Origin: an uncultured Flavobacteriaceae bacterium
GTDB taxonomy: Bacteria; Bacteroidota; Bacteroidia; Flavobacteriales; Flavobacteriaceae
DNA: 9,339 nt
Assembly: GCA_938041595.1 (NCBI GenBank)
Contig: CALITN010000130.1
Location: 1-9,339 of the forward strand
Direction of reading: 5' to 3'
The stretch's first letter is position 1. Each line of letters opens with the position of its first letter. Below the pieces are notes generated by a model. That model was given only the letters and a program-made list of their open reading frames with translations. It searched no databases and had not been told where the DNA came from. Positions 1-6,945 of the stretch are shown here, one piece after another. A program made the translations under genes and the position numbers.

Positions 1-420
1 AGCTGTTGCCATCAAAGCAGGCATAGGTCCAAAAGGGTTGCCTTTATAGTCCATATCAAGACCCGCCACGATGACTCGTATTCCGCGATTGGCCAGATCA
101 TTACATACCTGTACGATCTCATCGTCAAAAAATTGGGCTTCATCAATCCCAATCACATCACAGCCGTCAGCAAGAATAGGAATATTGGCTGCCGCAGGAA
201 CGGGAGTCGATCGAATCTGATTAGCATCGTGTGAAATCACATGACTTTCATTATAGCGATGATCGATACTGGGTTTGAAAATTTCAATTTTTTGCTGTGC
301 AATCTCGGCCCGTTTTAACCGACGGATTAGCTCTTCTGTTTTTCCAGAAAACATCGACCCACAGATGACTTCGATCCAGCCAAATTGTTCTTTGGGGTTT
401 ACGGTGTTTTCTAAAAACAT
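1..420 (-). CDS. tdk: Thymidine kinase, type II, partial (C-terminus beyond window)
   Basis: This enzyme phosphorylates thymidine (and deoxyuridine) with ATP to give dTMP in cytosolic pyrimidine salvage. I translated the minus strand from the ATG at 420 and obtained 140 codons with no stop before base 1, so the C-terminal part is outside the window; the family usually has about 190-215 residues. The phosphate-binding P-loop GSMFSGKT lies at residues 21-28. The Walker B/catalytic segment IDEAQFF follows at about 92-98, with Glu94 as the expected general base. AGLDMDYKGNPFGPMP at about 119-134 is typical of the family. The zinc-binding cysteine motifs and the lasso that closes on thymidine are not visible. 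The start is fixed by an in-frame TAA at 436-438, six codons upstream, with no other start between. It is transcribed divergently from the next gene. Identification is secure. Confidence 0.97.
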   Translation of the reverse strand, partial: MFLENTVNPKEQFGWIEVICGSMFSGKTEELIRRLKRAEIAQQKIEIFKPSIDHRYNESHVISHDANQIRSTPVPAAANIPILADGCDVIGIDEAQFFDDEIVQVCNDLANRGIRVIVAGLDMDYKGNPFGPMPALMATA

Positions 421-462
421 TTTGTACTTTTCAATTTAGATGATTGACCTTAGGGTCGCTAA

Positions 463-470
463 CAAAGGTA
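463..470 (-). promoter_or_regulatory. Candidate -7 promoter element for tdk
   Basis: Read on the minus strand, these bases are TACCTTTG, an exact match to the Bacteroidota primary sigma factor -7 consensus TAnnTTTG. Transcription would begin a few bases downstream, leaving a leader of about 35-40 bases before the tdk ATG. No TTTG or TTG lies at the usual 17-23 base distance upstream; the nearest TTG is 26 bases away and overlaps the start codon of the divergent gene. The call therefore rests on the -7 box and its position alone. Confidence 0.5.
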
Positions 471-498
471 TTAAAACAATTTCGTTGCACTCCCTCCA

Positions 499-1188
499 AT
501 GAAGCATCAACTTCGCCAAGAAATCGAAAATTTAATTAAGCGGCTACATGACAATAGCTCGCAACTGACAGAAGACCAACTCTATGAAAGTTTACGAACG
601 ATTTATGAGCTGGGTGTTCTTTTGAAGCATGGAAGTAAAGCAACGGAGGAGTCATCTGTTCTGCTAGGGGAACAGCAAGCCCAACTTTTTGCATCTCTGG
701 AGTCAATGGCTATTGAAAAAGAAATCCCTCCATTGGAAAGCTTTCAAGAGCAACAAGAGGAGCCAGAGCTTATGGATACCATCAAAAATATGGTGACCGA
801 AATGCCCGAATCCAAAGTAGTGAATGAATTATTCACTCAAATTGAGGAACCCCATTTTGTTCGTAAGGAAGCACCAGAAGCACCTTCGGCAGTTGCCCCA
901 TCTAAGAAAGATTTGGACAAACCAAGTCCAAACCTGAACGAGCGTTTTTCCAAAGGACTCAAGGTAGATTTGAACGATCGTTTGGCATTTATTCAGCATT
1001 TATTTGACAACAAACCCAATGACTATCAGCGGGCGTTGAATCAGCTTACCACTTTTGATAATTTCCAAGAAGTTTCTGTATTTATCGAATCGATGATAAA
1101 ACCTGACTACAATAACTGGGAAGGAAAAGAACTGTATGAAGAGCGTTTTCTGGGAATACTTTCACAGTTTTTTGAGACCAAAGAATAG
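499..1188 (+). CDS. Conserved-looking hypothetical protein upstream of rsmI
   Basis: I do not recognise a named family for this 229-residue, acidic, probably cytosolic protein; it has no signal peptide or membrane segment. Three parts can be seen. Residues 1-75 look helical, rich in Leu, Gln and Glu. Residues about 76-150 form a low-complexity linker rich in Glu, Pro, Ser and Ala, likely disordered. Residues about 153-226 look like a compact helical domain with the segments LNDRLAFIQHLF, ALNQLTTFDNFQEV and the tail WEGKELYEERFLGIL. From memory, proteins with a similar C-terminal tail are annotated as hypothetical in other Bacteroidota; I cannot verify this here. The ATG at 499 is the first start in the gap. 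The stop lies 6 bases before the rsmI ATG, and recJ follows, so it is probably the first gene of a three-gene operon. Any role in translation or DNA repair is guesswork from position. Confidence 0.85.
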   Translation: MKHQLRQEIENLIKRLHDNSSQLTEDQLYESLRTIYELGVLLKHGSKATEESSVLLGEQQAQLFASLESMAIEKEIPPLESFQEQQEEPELMDTIKNMVTEMPESKVVNELFTQIEEPHFVRKEAPEAPSAVAPSKKDLDKPSPNLNERFSKGLKVDLNDRLAFIQHLFDNKPNDYQRALNQLTTFDNFQEVSVFIESMIKPDYNNWEGKELYEERFLGILSQFFETKE

Positions 1189-1194
1189 GCAGTG

Positions 1195-1860
1195 ATGGCG
1201 TTATATCTTGTCCCAACCCCTATCGGTAATTTGGAAGACATGACCTTCCGAGCAGTCTCACTCCTTACAGAAGTTGATTTGATATTGGCAGAAGACACCC
1301 GTACCAGTGCTGTTTTGTTACAACATTACGGAATCAGTACTCCTATGCAGAGTTTTCATATGCACAATGAACACAGCAAAGTAAGTGGGGTGATTGAAAA
1401 ACTAAATGCAGGGCAAACCGTCGCATTGATTTCAGACGCAGGGACTCCTGGAATTTCAGATCCTGGATTTTTATTGGTACGCGAAGCTCTCCAACATGAA
1501 ATCCATGTGGAATGTTTGCCTGGGGCAACAGCACTAATTCCAGCAATAGTACAAAGTGGCTTACCTTCCGATCGTTTTTTCTTTCAGGGGTTTTTACCCC
1601 CAAAAAAAGGACGTCAAAAAAAACTCGAAGAATTGGCACAACTTGCAGTCACAGTTGTATTTTATGAATCCCCCCATAAGCTGCTAAAAACCCTCGGTCA
1701 AATGGAACCTTTTTTTGGAGGAGATCGAAAAGTGAGTATTAGCAGGGAATTGACTAAAAAATTTGAAGACACTTTTCGAGGAAGTTTGTCTGAAGCACAA
1801 GAGTTTTATGCCCAACAAGCCCCCAAGGGCGAATTTGTCCTTTGTATAGCACCCCAATAG
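1195..1860 (+). CDS. rsmI: 16S rRNA (cytidine-1402-2'-O)-methyltransferase RsmI
   Basis: RsmI uses S-adenosylmethionine to methylate the 2'-hydroxyl of C1402 in the ribosomal decoding centre. The 221-residue product is a single SAM-dependent tetrapyrrole-methylase-type domain. It has VPTPIGNLEDMTFRA at about 6-20, AEDTRTS at about 32-38, SDAGTPGISDPG at about 80-91, LPGATALIPA at about 108-117, YESPHKLL at about 157-164 and SRELTKKFED at about 183-192. The Escherichia coli enzyme is about 286 residues; the C-terminal extension is absent here, which I believe is normal for Bacteroidota and not a truncation. A GTG lies directly before the ATG at 1192; I chose the ATG because the conserved N-terminus then reads MALYLVPTP. 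It sits 6 bases after the hypothetical gene and 7 bases before recJ. Its centre holds a cluster of homopolymer runs (see findings). Confidence 0.96.
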   Translation: MALYLVPTPIGNLEDMTFRAVSLLTEVDLILAEDTRTSAVLLQHYGISTPMQSFHMHNEHSKVSGVIEKLNAGQTVALISDAGTPGISDPGFLLVREALQHEIHVECLPGATALIPAIVQSGLPSDRFFFQGFLPPKKGRQKKLEELAQLAVTVVFYESPHKLLKTLGQMEPFFGGDRKVSISRELTKKFEDTFRGSLSEAQEFYAQQAPKGEFVLCIAPQ

Positions 1861-1867
1861 AATATGT

Positions 1868-3553
1868 ATGCGATGGAATAAAACCACCAATGCCGAGACT
1901 GCGACCCTCTTAAATCTAGAGCAAGCCTTAGGGGTTCCCACTGCAGTGGCCACGATCTTGGCTCAGCGCGGGATCACGTCTTTTGAAGCGGCCAAAACCT
2001 TTTTTCGTCCTGATTTAAAAGCCTTACACGACCCTTTTTTGATGTTGGGAATGTCCAAAGCAGTGGATCGGATTCTTAAAGCCGTTAGCACTGGCGAAAA
2101 AATATTGGTCTATGGCGATTATGATGTGGATGGAACTACTGCCGTAGCCCTGCTTTTCTCATACCTTAAAACATTGACACCCGAAGTAGCAACCTATATT
2201 CCCGATCGCTATTCGGAAGGATATGGACTTTCCTCTCAAGGAGTACAGTTTGCGAGTGACAATGGTATTGGACTGTTGATTACATTGGACTGCGGAATCA
2301 AAGCCGTAGAACGCGTGGCCGAGGCCAATACTTTGGGAATGGATAGCATCATTTGCGATCACCACCTTCCGGGCGAGGAACTGCCTTCAGCCGTGGCAAT
2401 TTTAGATCCGAAGCAAAAGGACTGTTCGTATCCCTATAAAGAACTGTGTGGATGTGGCATTGGGTTTAAATTGATTCAAGCCTTGGCTCTTCAACAAGGG
2501 GATGATTTGGAAGTTTTATATCCCTACTTGGATTTGGTCGCCACAGCCATAGCAGCGGATATTGTTCCGCTGACAGGAGAGAATAGAATTTTGGCTTATT
2601 ATGGTTTGGAGCAAATCAACACGGCACCCCGCCCTGGGTTTGAGCTTTTGATGCAAAACACAAAAAAGAAGGTTTTGCAACTGAGTGATTTGGTTTTTGT
2701 CATTGCACCGCGAATTAATGCGGCTGGGCGGATGCAGCATGGCCAGCGAGCAGTTGATTTGCTCTGTTCGGAAACTGTAGACACGGCCCTACCCCATGCT
2801 CGTTCTATTGAATTGATGAACAGCGAACGCCGATTGACTGATGAAAAAATTACAGCGGAAGCCTTGGCTCAAATTCAGGATTTGGAAACGGAGTTCAGCA
2901 CGGTTGTGATGCAAGAGCATTGGCACAAAGGCGTGGTGGGAATTGTAGCTTCTCGGCTTATCGAATCCTATTACCGGCCTACGGTTGTGTTGACCGCCTC
3001 TGGGGACCAACTGGTGGGTTCTGTACGTTCGGTTAAGGGGTTTGATGTCTACGAAGCGCTGACAGCTTGTAAGGATCATTTTATTCAGTTTGGAGGCCAT
3101 AAATATGCAGCGGGTTTAACCATGAAAAAAGAGGCCTTAGCACCTTTCCGATCCGCTTTTGAGCAGGCGGTTAAAGAACGAATTCTTCCCGAGCAACGCG
3201 AACCCAGCCTGCTGTATGATGCCACTTTGACCTTGAATGAAATTACGCCTAAGCTTTTTCGAATCTTACAGCAGATGGCACCCTTTGGCCCCCAAAATAT
3301 GCGCCCTGTTTTTCGCACCAAAGGGGTAAAAGATGCCGGCGGTTGCAAAGTGGTGGGCAAAGAGCAAACCCATCTAAAATTAGAGGTCACAGACTTTAGT
3401 GGCGCGCCTGTTTCGGGAATTGCTTTTGGTATGGCGGAGCATATTCACAAAATCAAAAGCCAAGTTAGTTTTGAGATGCTTTATACGCTCGATGAGAATG
3501 CGTTTAATGGGGTAAAGACAATACAGTTAAAAGTCAAAGCATTACGTTTATAA
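1868..3553 (+). CDS. recJ: Single-stranded-DNA-specific 5'-3' exonuclease RecJ
   Basis: RecJ degrades single-stranded DNA 5' to 3' in RecF-pathway recombination, mismatch repair and base-excision repair. The 561-residue product is a full-length DHH-family nuclease. The DHH domain carries motif I YGDYDVDGTTA (Asp84, Asp86, Asp88), motif II TLDCG (Asp141), motif III ICDHH (Asp164-His165-His166) and motif IV AADIVP (Asp231); these are the expected metal ligands. APRINAAGRM follows at about 280-289. The DHHA1 substrate-binding domain at about 345-435 contains SVRS and FGGHKYAAG (about 408-416). The C-terminal OB-fold domain begins near 448 and contains MAPFGPQNMRPVF. The ATG at 1868 gives the MRWN start that I remember from flavobacterial RecJ. 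It is probably translated from the same message as rsmI. The downstream neighbour, pgi, is convergent. All key residues are intact. Confidence 0.97.
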   Translation: MRWNKTTNAETATLLNLEQALGVPTAVATILAQRGITSFEAAKTFFRPDLKALHDPFLMLGMSKAVDRILKAVSTGEKILVYGDYDVDGTTAVALLFSYLKTLTPEVATYIPDRYSEGYGLSSQGVQFASDNGIGLLITLDCGIKAVERVAEANTLGMDSIICDHHLPGEELPSAVAILDPKQKDCSYPYKELCGCGIGFKLIQALALQQGDDLEVLYPYLDLVATAIAADIVPLTGENRILAYYGLEQINTAPRPGFELLMQNTKKKVLQLSDLVFVIAPRINAAGRMQHGQRAVDLLCSETVDTALPHARSIELMNSERRLTDEKITAEALAQIQDLETEFSTVVMQEHWHKGVVGIVASRLIESYYRPTVVLTASGDQLVGSVRSVKGFDVYEALTACKDHFIQFGGHKYAAGLTMKKEALAPFRSAFEQAVKERILPEQREPSLLYDATLTLNEITPKLFRILQQMAPFGPQNMRPVFRTKGVKDAGGCKVVGKEQTHLKLEVTDFSGAPVSGIAFGMAEHIHKIKSQVSFEMLYTLDENAFNGVKTIQLKVKALRL

Positions 3554-3768
3554 AAAACTTGCGAATTGAGTTGATGGCCCAAAAATATAAAAGTCAAAAA
3601 CTTCCGTTTAATGGTTCTAAATTTTCCCTTAAAGTGAGTTTCTAAGTCATTGAAGAAAAACCCAATATGGGACAAATAATCACTTTGTTCTCTATGATTT
3701 TTCATCCATTTGGTCTTGTAGCCAAAGAGTGAAGCCACAATATTTTTAAATGAATTGGTTTCCGCATT
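3554..3768 (-). pseudogene. Possible decayed reading frame, unidentified
   Basis: A minus-strand frame opens just after the TAA at 3769-3771 and runs without a stop through the intergenic region and on into the antisense of recJ, ending near 3481. The intergenic part encodes about 71 residues that look somewhat protein-like: a basic, aromatic segment (GYKTKWMKNHREQ), then HIGFFFNDLETHF and FRTIKRKFLTFIF. The only start codon before the bulk of it is a GTG at 3738. There is no recognisable promoter, and the frame would have to overlap the 3' end of recJ. It could be the broken C-terminal end of an older gene, for instance a transposase or another mobile gene, but I cannot match it to a family. 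It may also be chance in AT-rich DNA. Confidence 0.18.
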
Positions 3769-3784
3769 TTAGTGTATGATAAGT

Positions 3785-3844
3785 CTTCGGATATACTTAT
3801 TTAATCAGTACTAAATACTTGATTATCGGAGAAATATCTCCAAG
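3785..3844. repeat. AT-rich nested inverted repeat
   Basis: The core is a stem-loop at 3802-3825: TAATCA plus GTA pairs with TAC plus TGATTA, with one bulged T and the loop CTAAA. Next to it, 3828-3841 is an exact GGAGA-AATA-TCTCC hairpin. Alternatively the outer arms CTT (3785-3787) with GGATAT (3789-3794) can pair imperfectly with ATATC/CC (3834-3841) and AAG (3842-3844), enclosing the core stem. Neither stem is followed by a T-run on either strand, so a standard intrinsic terminator is not supported. It may help end the convergent recJ and pgi transcripts. Confidence 0.35.
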
Positions 3845-3944
3845 TTATTGAGGAGGGAAATTTATCCAAATCAGGAATATATTAATCCTGTCCTATAGAG
3901 CATTTGTCACCATAAAAAGCTCCAATGGAATGGTTAAGGGGCGC

Positions 3945-3965
3945 TCTTTCACAAAAAAGTGAAGA
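3945..3965 (+). terminator. Weak candidate terminator hairpin
   Basis: TCTTTCAC (3945-3952) can pair with GTGAAGA (3959-3965) across an A6 loop, with one bulged base. On the plus strand it is followed by CACCTTATTTTAT, a loose T-rich tail, so it could stop transcripts from the recJ side. On the minus strand, where it would serve pgi, no T-run follows and the U stretch falls in the loop. The stem is short and the call is tentative. Confidence 0.25.
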
Positions 3966-3995
3966 CACCTTATTTTATCGTATAAAAAATAAAAC

Positions 3996-5636
3996 TTAGT
4001 TGTTTTTACAGCGTTCGATCAGTGCTGTTGTAGAAGGGTCATGTACTGCAACGCGATCGGACTGTAAATCACTTAAAACACTGTTGGCTAATTGCTTTCC
4101 AAGCTCCACACCCCATTGGTCATAGCTATAGATATTCCATAGGATTCCCTGAACAAAAATCTTATGCTCGTACATGGCAATCAGTGCCCCCAAAGTATAG
4201 GGTGTCAGTTTTTGAATCAAAAAGGTGGTGGTAGGGCGATTGCCCGTAAATACTTTAAATGGTGTTAAGCGTTGTATTTCTTGCGCGCTAAGCCCTTTAT
4301 CTTCTAATTCTTTTCGAACAACCGCTTCTGTTTTTCCACACATCAACGCTTCTGTTTGTGCAATAAAGTTGGAAAGTAGCTTATCTTGATGATCTCCTGT
4401 TTCGTGAAGCGACTCTTGGAAACCTATAAAATCGGTTGGAATGAGCTTGGTTCCTTGATGGATCAATTGAAAGAAGGCATGTTGGGCATTGGTGCCGGAA
4501 GCTCCCCAGATGATGGTTCCGGTTTGATAGTCCACGGCCTTTCCGTTTCGGTCTACTCCTTTACCATTACTTTCCATAATTCCTTGCTGTAGATAGGCGG
4601 GAAGGCTTCTTAGGTACTGGGTGTAGGGAACAATGGCTTCACTTTCGGCCTGCCAGAAATTGTTGTACCAGATACTAAGCAGCGCCAAAAGGGTTGGGAT
4701 ATTTTTTTCGGCAGGGGTCTCGCGAAAATGGCGATCCATTGCTCCGGCACCTTGTAAAAGCTGCTCAAAATTTTCTGGGCCTACGGCCAAACAGATACTT
4801 AAACCTACCGTACTCCACAAGGAAAAACGGCCGCCAACCCAATCGTTCATCGGGAAGACATTTTCAGCCGCGATACCAAAGGCATCAATTTTTTCTAGGT
4901 TTGTGGAGACCGCCACAAAGTGTTGGGCAATAGCCGATTCAGGTGCAGAGGATAGGAACCATTTGCGAATGCTGGTAGCATTGGCTAAGGTTTCTTGTGT
5001 GGTAAAGGTTTTGGAAACGATTAAAAAGAGGGTGGTTTCAGGGTTGATTTTTTTCAACAGTTCCTGATGGTGGTCTCCCTCTACGTTTGAAACAAAATAG
5101 GGCGTCAAATGATTGCCGTAAAACGCCAAAGCTTCTGTGACCATGGCAGGGCCTAAATCAGACCCGCCAATTCCGATATTGACAATGGTGTCGATGGGTT
5201 TTCCCGTATGTCCTTTCCAAGCTCCAGAGATAACACGCTTGGCAAAGGCATACATTTTTTCTTTGACAGCATTGACCTCCGGGATCACGTCTTGGCCTTC
5301 TACGACGATCGCTTGATGACCCTTGGTTCGCAAGGCGGTATGCAAGACGGCACGCCCTTCGGTTTCGTTTATTTTCTCCCCCGAGAAATAAGCTTTAATC
5401 GCTTGGGACAGTCCGGCTTCATCGGCTAGATTTACGAGTAGTTCAAGGGTTTTTTGGGAAATTCTGTTTTTGGATAAATCTATATAGAAGTCTTCCCAGC
5501 GGAGGCTTAGTTTTTCGACCCGGTCTTTTTCTGATTCAAAAAAATCGAGAATCTCTTGGTTTTGGATTTGGCTAAAGTGAGCTGCTAATTCATTCCAAGC
5601 GTTCAGTTGTGTGGGGTTATGGTTGGGTAGCGTCAT
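3996..5636 (-). CDS. pgi: Glucose-6-phosphate isomerase
   Basis: This cytosolic enzyme interconverts glucose 6-phosphate and fructose 6-phosphate in glycolysis and gluconeogenesis and supplies fructose 6-phosphate for amino-sugar synthesis. With the ATG at 5636 the product is 546 residues, full length for the long bacterial form. It has GIGGSDLGPAMV (about 155-166), SKTFTTQET (about 208-216), signature 1 DWVGGRFSLWSTVG (about 265-278), MESNGK with Glu355, SGTNAQHAFFQLIHQGT with His386, and signature 2 YSYDQWGVELGKQ with Lys514. These catalytic positions carry the same numbers as I recall for the E. coli enzyme. An in-frame TTG at 5648 would add four residues; I prefer the ATG because MTLPNHNPTQLNAW resembles family N-termini. 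The start lies inside the last codons of the peptidase gene (20-base overlap, different frame), so coupled translation is likely. No Shine-Dalgarno sequence is visible. Confidence 0.97.
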   Translation of the reverse strand: MTLPNHNPTQLNAWNELAAHFSQIQNQEILDFFESEKDRVEKLSLRWEDFYIDLSKNRISQKTLELLVNLADEAGLSQAIKAYFSGEKINETEGRAVLHTALRTKGHQAIVVEGQDVIPEVNAVKEKMYAFAKRVISGAWKGHTGKPIDTIVNIGIGGSDLGPAMVTEALAFYGNHLTPYFVSNVEGDHHQELLKKINPETTLFLIVSKTFTTQETLANATSIRKWFLSSAPESAIAQHFVAVSTNLEKIDAFGIAAENVFPMNDWVGGRFSLWSTVGLSICLAVGPENFEQLLQGAGAMDRHFRETPAEKNIPTLLALLSIWYNNFWQAESEAIVPYTQYLRSLPAYLQQGIMESNGKGVDRNGKAVDYQTGTIIWGASGTNAQHAFFQLIHQGTKLIPTDFIGFQESLHETGDHQDKLLSNFIAQTEALMCGKTEAVVRKELEDKGLSAQEIQRLTPFKVFTGNRPTTTFLIQKLTPYTLGALIAMYEHKIFVQGILWNIYSYDQWGVELGKQLANSVLSDLQSDRVAVHDPSTTALIERCKNN

Positions 5637-6945
5637 GATGGTCGGCAATTTGTTTTTTGTTTAAAAAATCAGGTTCAAAAGGGATGCATTCCAAATCGTA
5701 TTTTAGTGTTTCTATAGCCGAAAAAAATTGGGCTTTTAAATTTTCAGAAATAGGTTTGGCTGCAGGGAGTTTTTGTTTGAACGGATCCACTTGTTTTCCG
5801 TATTTCCAGAAGCGGTAGCAGACATGTGGACCGGCGGTAAATCCAGTCATTCCGACCCAGCCGATGATGTCTCCTTGTTTGACGTACTGGCCCGCGCGCA
5901 CCTTGCGTTTTTTCATGTGAAGGTATTGCGTCTGGTAAATATTGTTGTGTTTGATGGTCACATAATTGCCATTGCCTCGGGTATAAGATGCCTTGACAAC
6001 GGTCCCGTTGGCGGTAGCCATGATGGGGGTTCCTATGCTGGCGGCAAAATCGGTTCCTCGATGCGGTTTGATGCGGTTTCCGTAGAATTTAATCCGACGC
6101 CGTAGATTGTAGCGCGAGGAGATACGGCTAAATTTTACAGGCGCTTTTAAAAAAGCACGACGTAGGTTTTTGGCGTTCGCATCAAAATAATCAACATTTC
6201 CCACCAAGCTATCGGATTCAAATTTAAAAGCATATAGCGGTTTCCCATTGTGTTCGAAATAAGCCGCTTTGATTTCTTCTATTCCAATAGATATAGAGTC
6301 ATCCACAAATCGCTCGGTATAAATGACTTTGAACCGATCGCCTTTTTGCAAGCGAAAAAAATCAATGGTCCAAGCATAAACGTCTGCGAGATAATAGGTC
6401 AATTGATCGTTGAGTCCACTTTTGATCATGGTTTCATATAGGGAACTTTCAATGGTGGCAGCGGCTTGTAGCTCGACAATCCGGATGGGCTTAGTTACTT
6501 TTTCACCATAGAGACTATCGCGGAGTTGAATTTTGGTGTAACTCTCCACCCCGGGTTCGTAGATAAAAGCATAAGGTGTAGGAACGCTGTCTTGACTATA
6601 AAGGAGGGTATAAGGCTTACCGATTTGCAATCGGTTTATTTTGACCTTTCCTTTGATGGCCTGGAGAATTTCATACACCTGAGGATAATCGATGCCGTTG
6701 GCTTCTAGGATGGCACCGAAAGTATCTCCTCGGCGAATTTTCTTGTGAATAGCGTGATATTGATTCAAATCATAGCCGTACTTCATTTTGGGAGGGGGCA
6801 TTTCTACAACCTCTTTTGCTTCCACGGATGATGGTGCAGGGGGGGCATCACAACTGCTTGCCAAAGTGAGGGTAAAAGCCCAAAACCCAAAAAACAAAAT
6901 GATTGTAGTGCGGGAAGTGTTTAAACGACTATTGGCTAACTTCAA
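5617..6945 (-). CDS. M23-family peptidoglycan metallopeptidase, probable lipoprotein
   Basis: M23 peptidases are zinc enzymes that cut peptide cross-links in peptidoglycan. The 442-residue product starts with a basic region and a hydrophobic stretch (about 15-28) ending in LASSC. Cys32 is a plausible, loosely matching lipobox, so it is probably anchored on the periplasmic face of a membrane; I see no clear surface-export motif after it. A Pro-rich spacer leads to a LysM/OapA-like segment at about 66-115 (HKKIRRGDTFGAIL). The M23 domain at about 265-390 has HRGTD (His295, Asp299 as zinc ligands), YLHM (His343) and GPHVCYRFW. The last motif reads His374-Val-Cys376 where the family usually has HxH. 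No ATG precedes the signal peptide; the only suitable start is a TTG at 6945 inside the end of the DUF3108 gene, after a stop at 6961-6963. It might act as an endopeptidase or as a non-catalytic regulator. Confidence 0.9.
   Translation of the reverse strand: MKLANSRLNTSRTTIILFFGFWAFTLTLASSCDAPPAPSSVEAKEVVEMPPPKMKYGYDLNQYHAIHKKIRRGDTFGAILEANGIDYPQVYEILQAIKGKVKINRLQIGKPYTLLYSQDSVPTPYAFIYEPGVESYTKIQLRDSLYGEKVTKPIRIVELQAAATIESSLYETMIKSGLNDQLTYYLADVYAWTIDFFRLQKGDRFKVIYTERFVDDSISIGIEEIKAAYFEHNGKPLYAFKFESDSLVGNVDYFDANAKNLRRAFLKAPVKFSRISSRYNLRRRIKFYGNRIKPHRGTDFAASIGTPIMATANGTVVKASYTRGNGNYVTIKHNNIYQTQYLHMKKRKVRAGQYVKQGDIIGWVGMTGFTAGPHVCYRFWKYGKQVDPFKQKLPAAKPISENLKAQFFSAIETLKYDLECIPFEPDFLNKKQIADHHDATQP

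Larger units (their letters stand above)
3554..3995. other. Convergent intergenic region between recJ and pgi
   Basis: This 442-base stretch is clearly more AT-rich than the flanking genes and must contain the ends of two facing transcripts. It holds a possible decayed frame antisense to the end of recJ (listed separately), an AT-rich inverted repeat near 3785-3844, and two weak stem-loops near the pgi end. One of these, with arms 3970-3976 and 3986-3992, is made only of A-T pairs and lies 4 bases beyond the pgi stop. I see no tRNA, no TAnnTTTG match on either strand and no convincing intact gene. A 23-codon frame from the ATG at 3574 (plus strand) has no supporting signal. Confidence 0.7.

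Noticed and set aside
425..432. TACTTTTC as a plus-strand -7 box for the 499-3553 operon
   Set aside because: It misses the final G of TAnnTTTG, has no -33 partner at the proper distance and lies about 65 bases from the start codon; too weak to annotate.
1587..1608. GGGG/CCCC hairpin followed by an A-run as a terminator inside rsmI
   Set aside because: The stem is only four pairs, lies within conserved coding sequence, and on neither strand is followed by a T-run in the right place.
1343..1639. Minus-strand frames opposite rsmI and recJ (also 1107-1298, 1684-1953, 2516-2740, 2789-3100 and 3085-3390)
   Set aside because: They are shadows of conserved plus-strand genes; several overlap each other, and none resembles a known protein.
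1195..1860. RsmI truncated at the C-terminus
   Set aside because: All methylase motifs are present, the stop is clean, and the shorter form is, from memory, usual in Bacteroidota.
4633..5067. 144-codon plus-strand frame inside pgi, with other frames at 4386-4592, 4694-4933 and 5208-5429
   Set aside because: All lie antisense to a strongly conserved pgi and show no domain or promoter; they follow from the codon pattern of the real gene.
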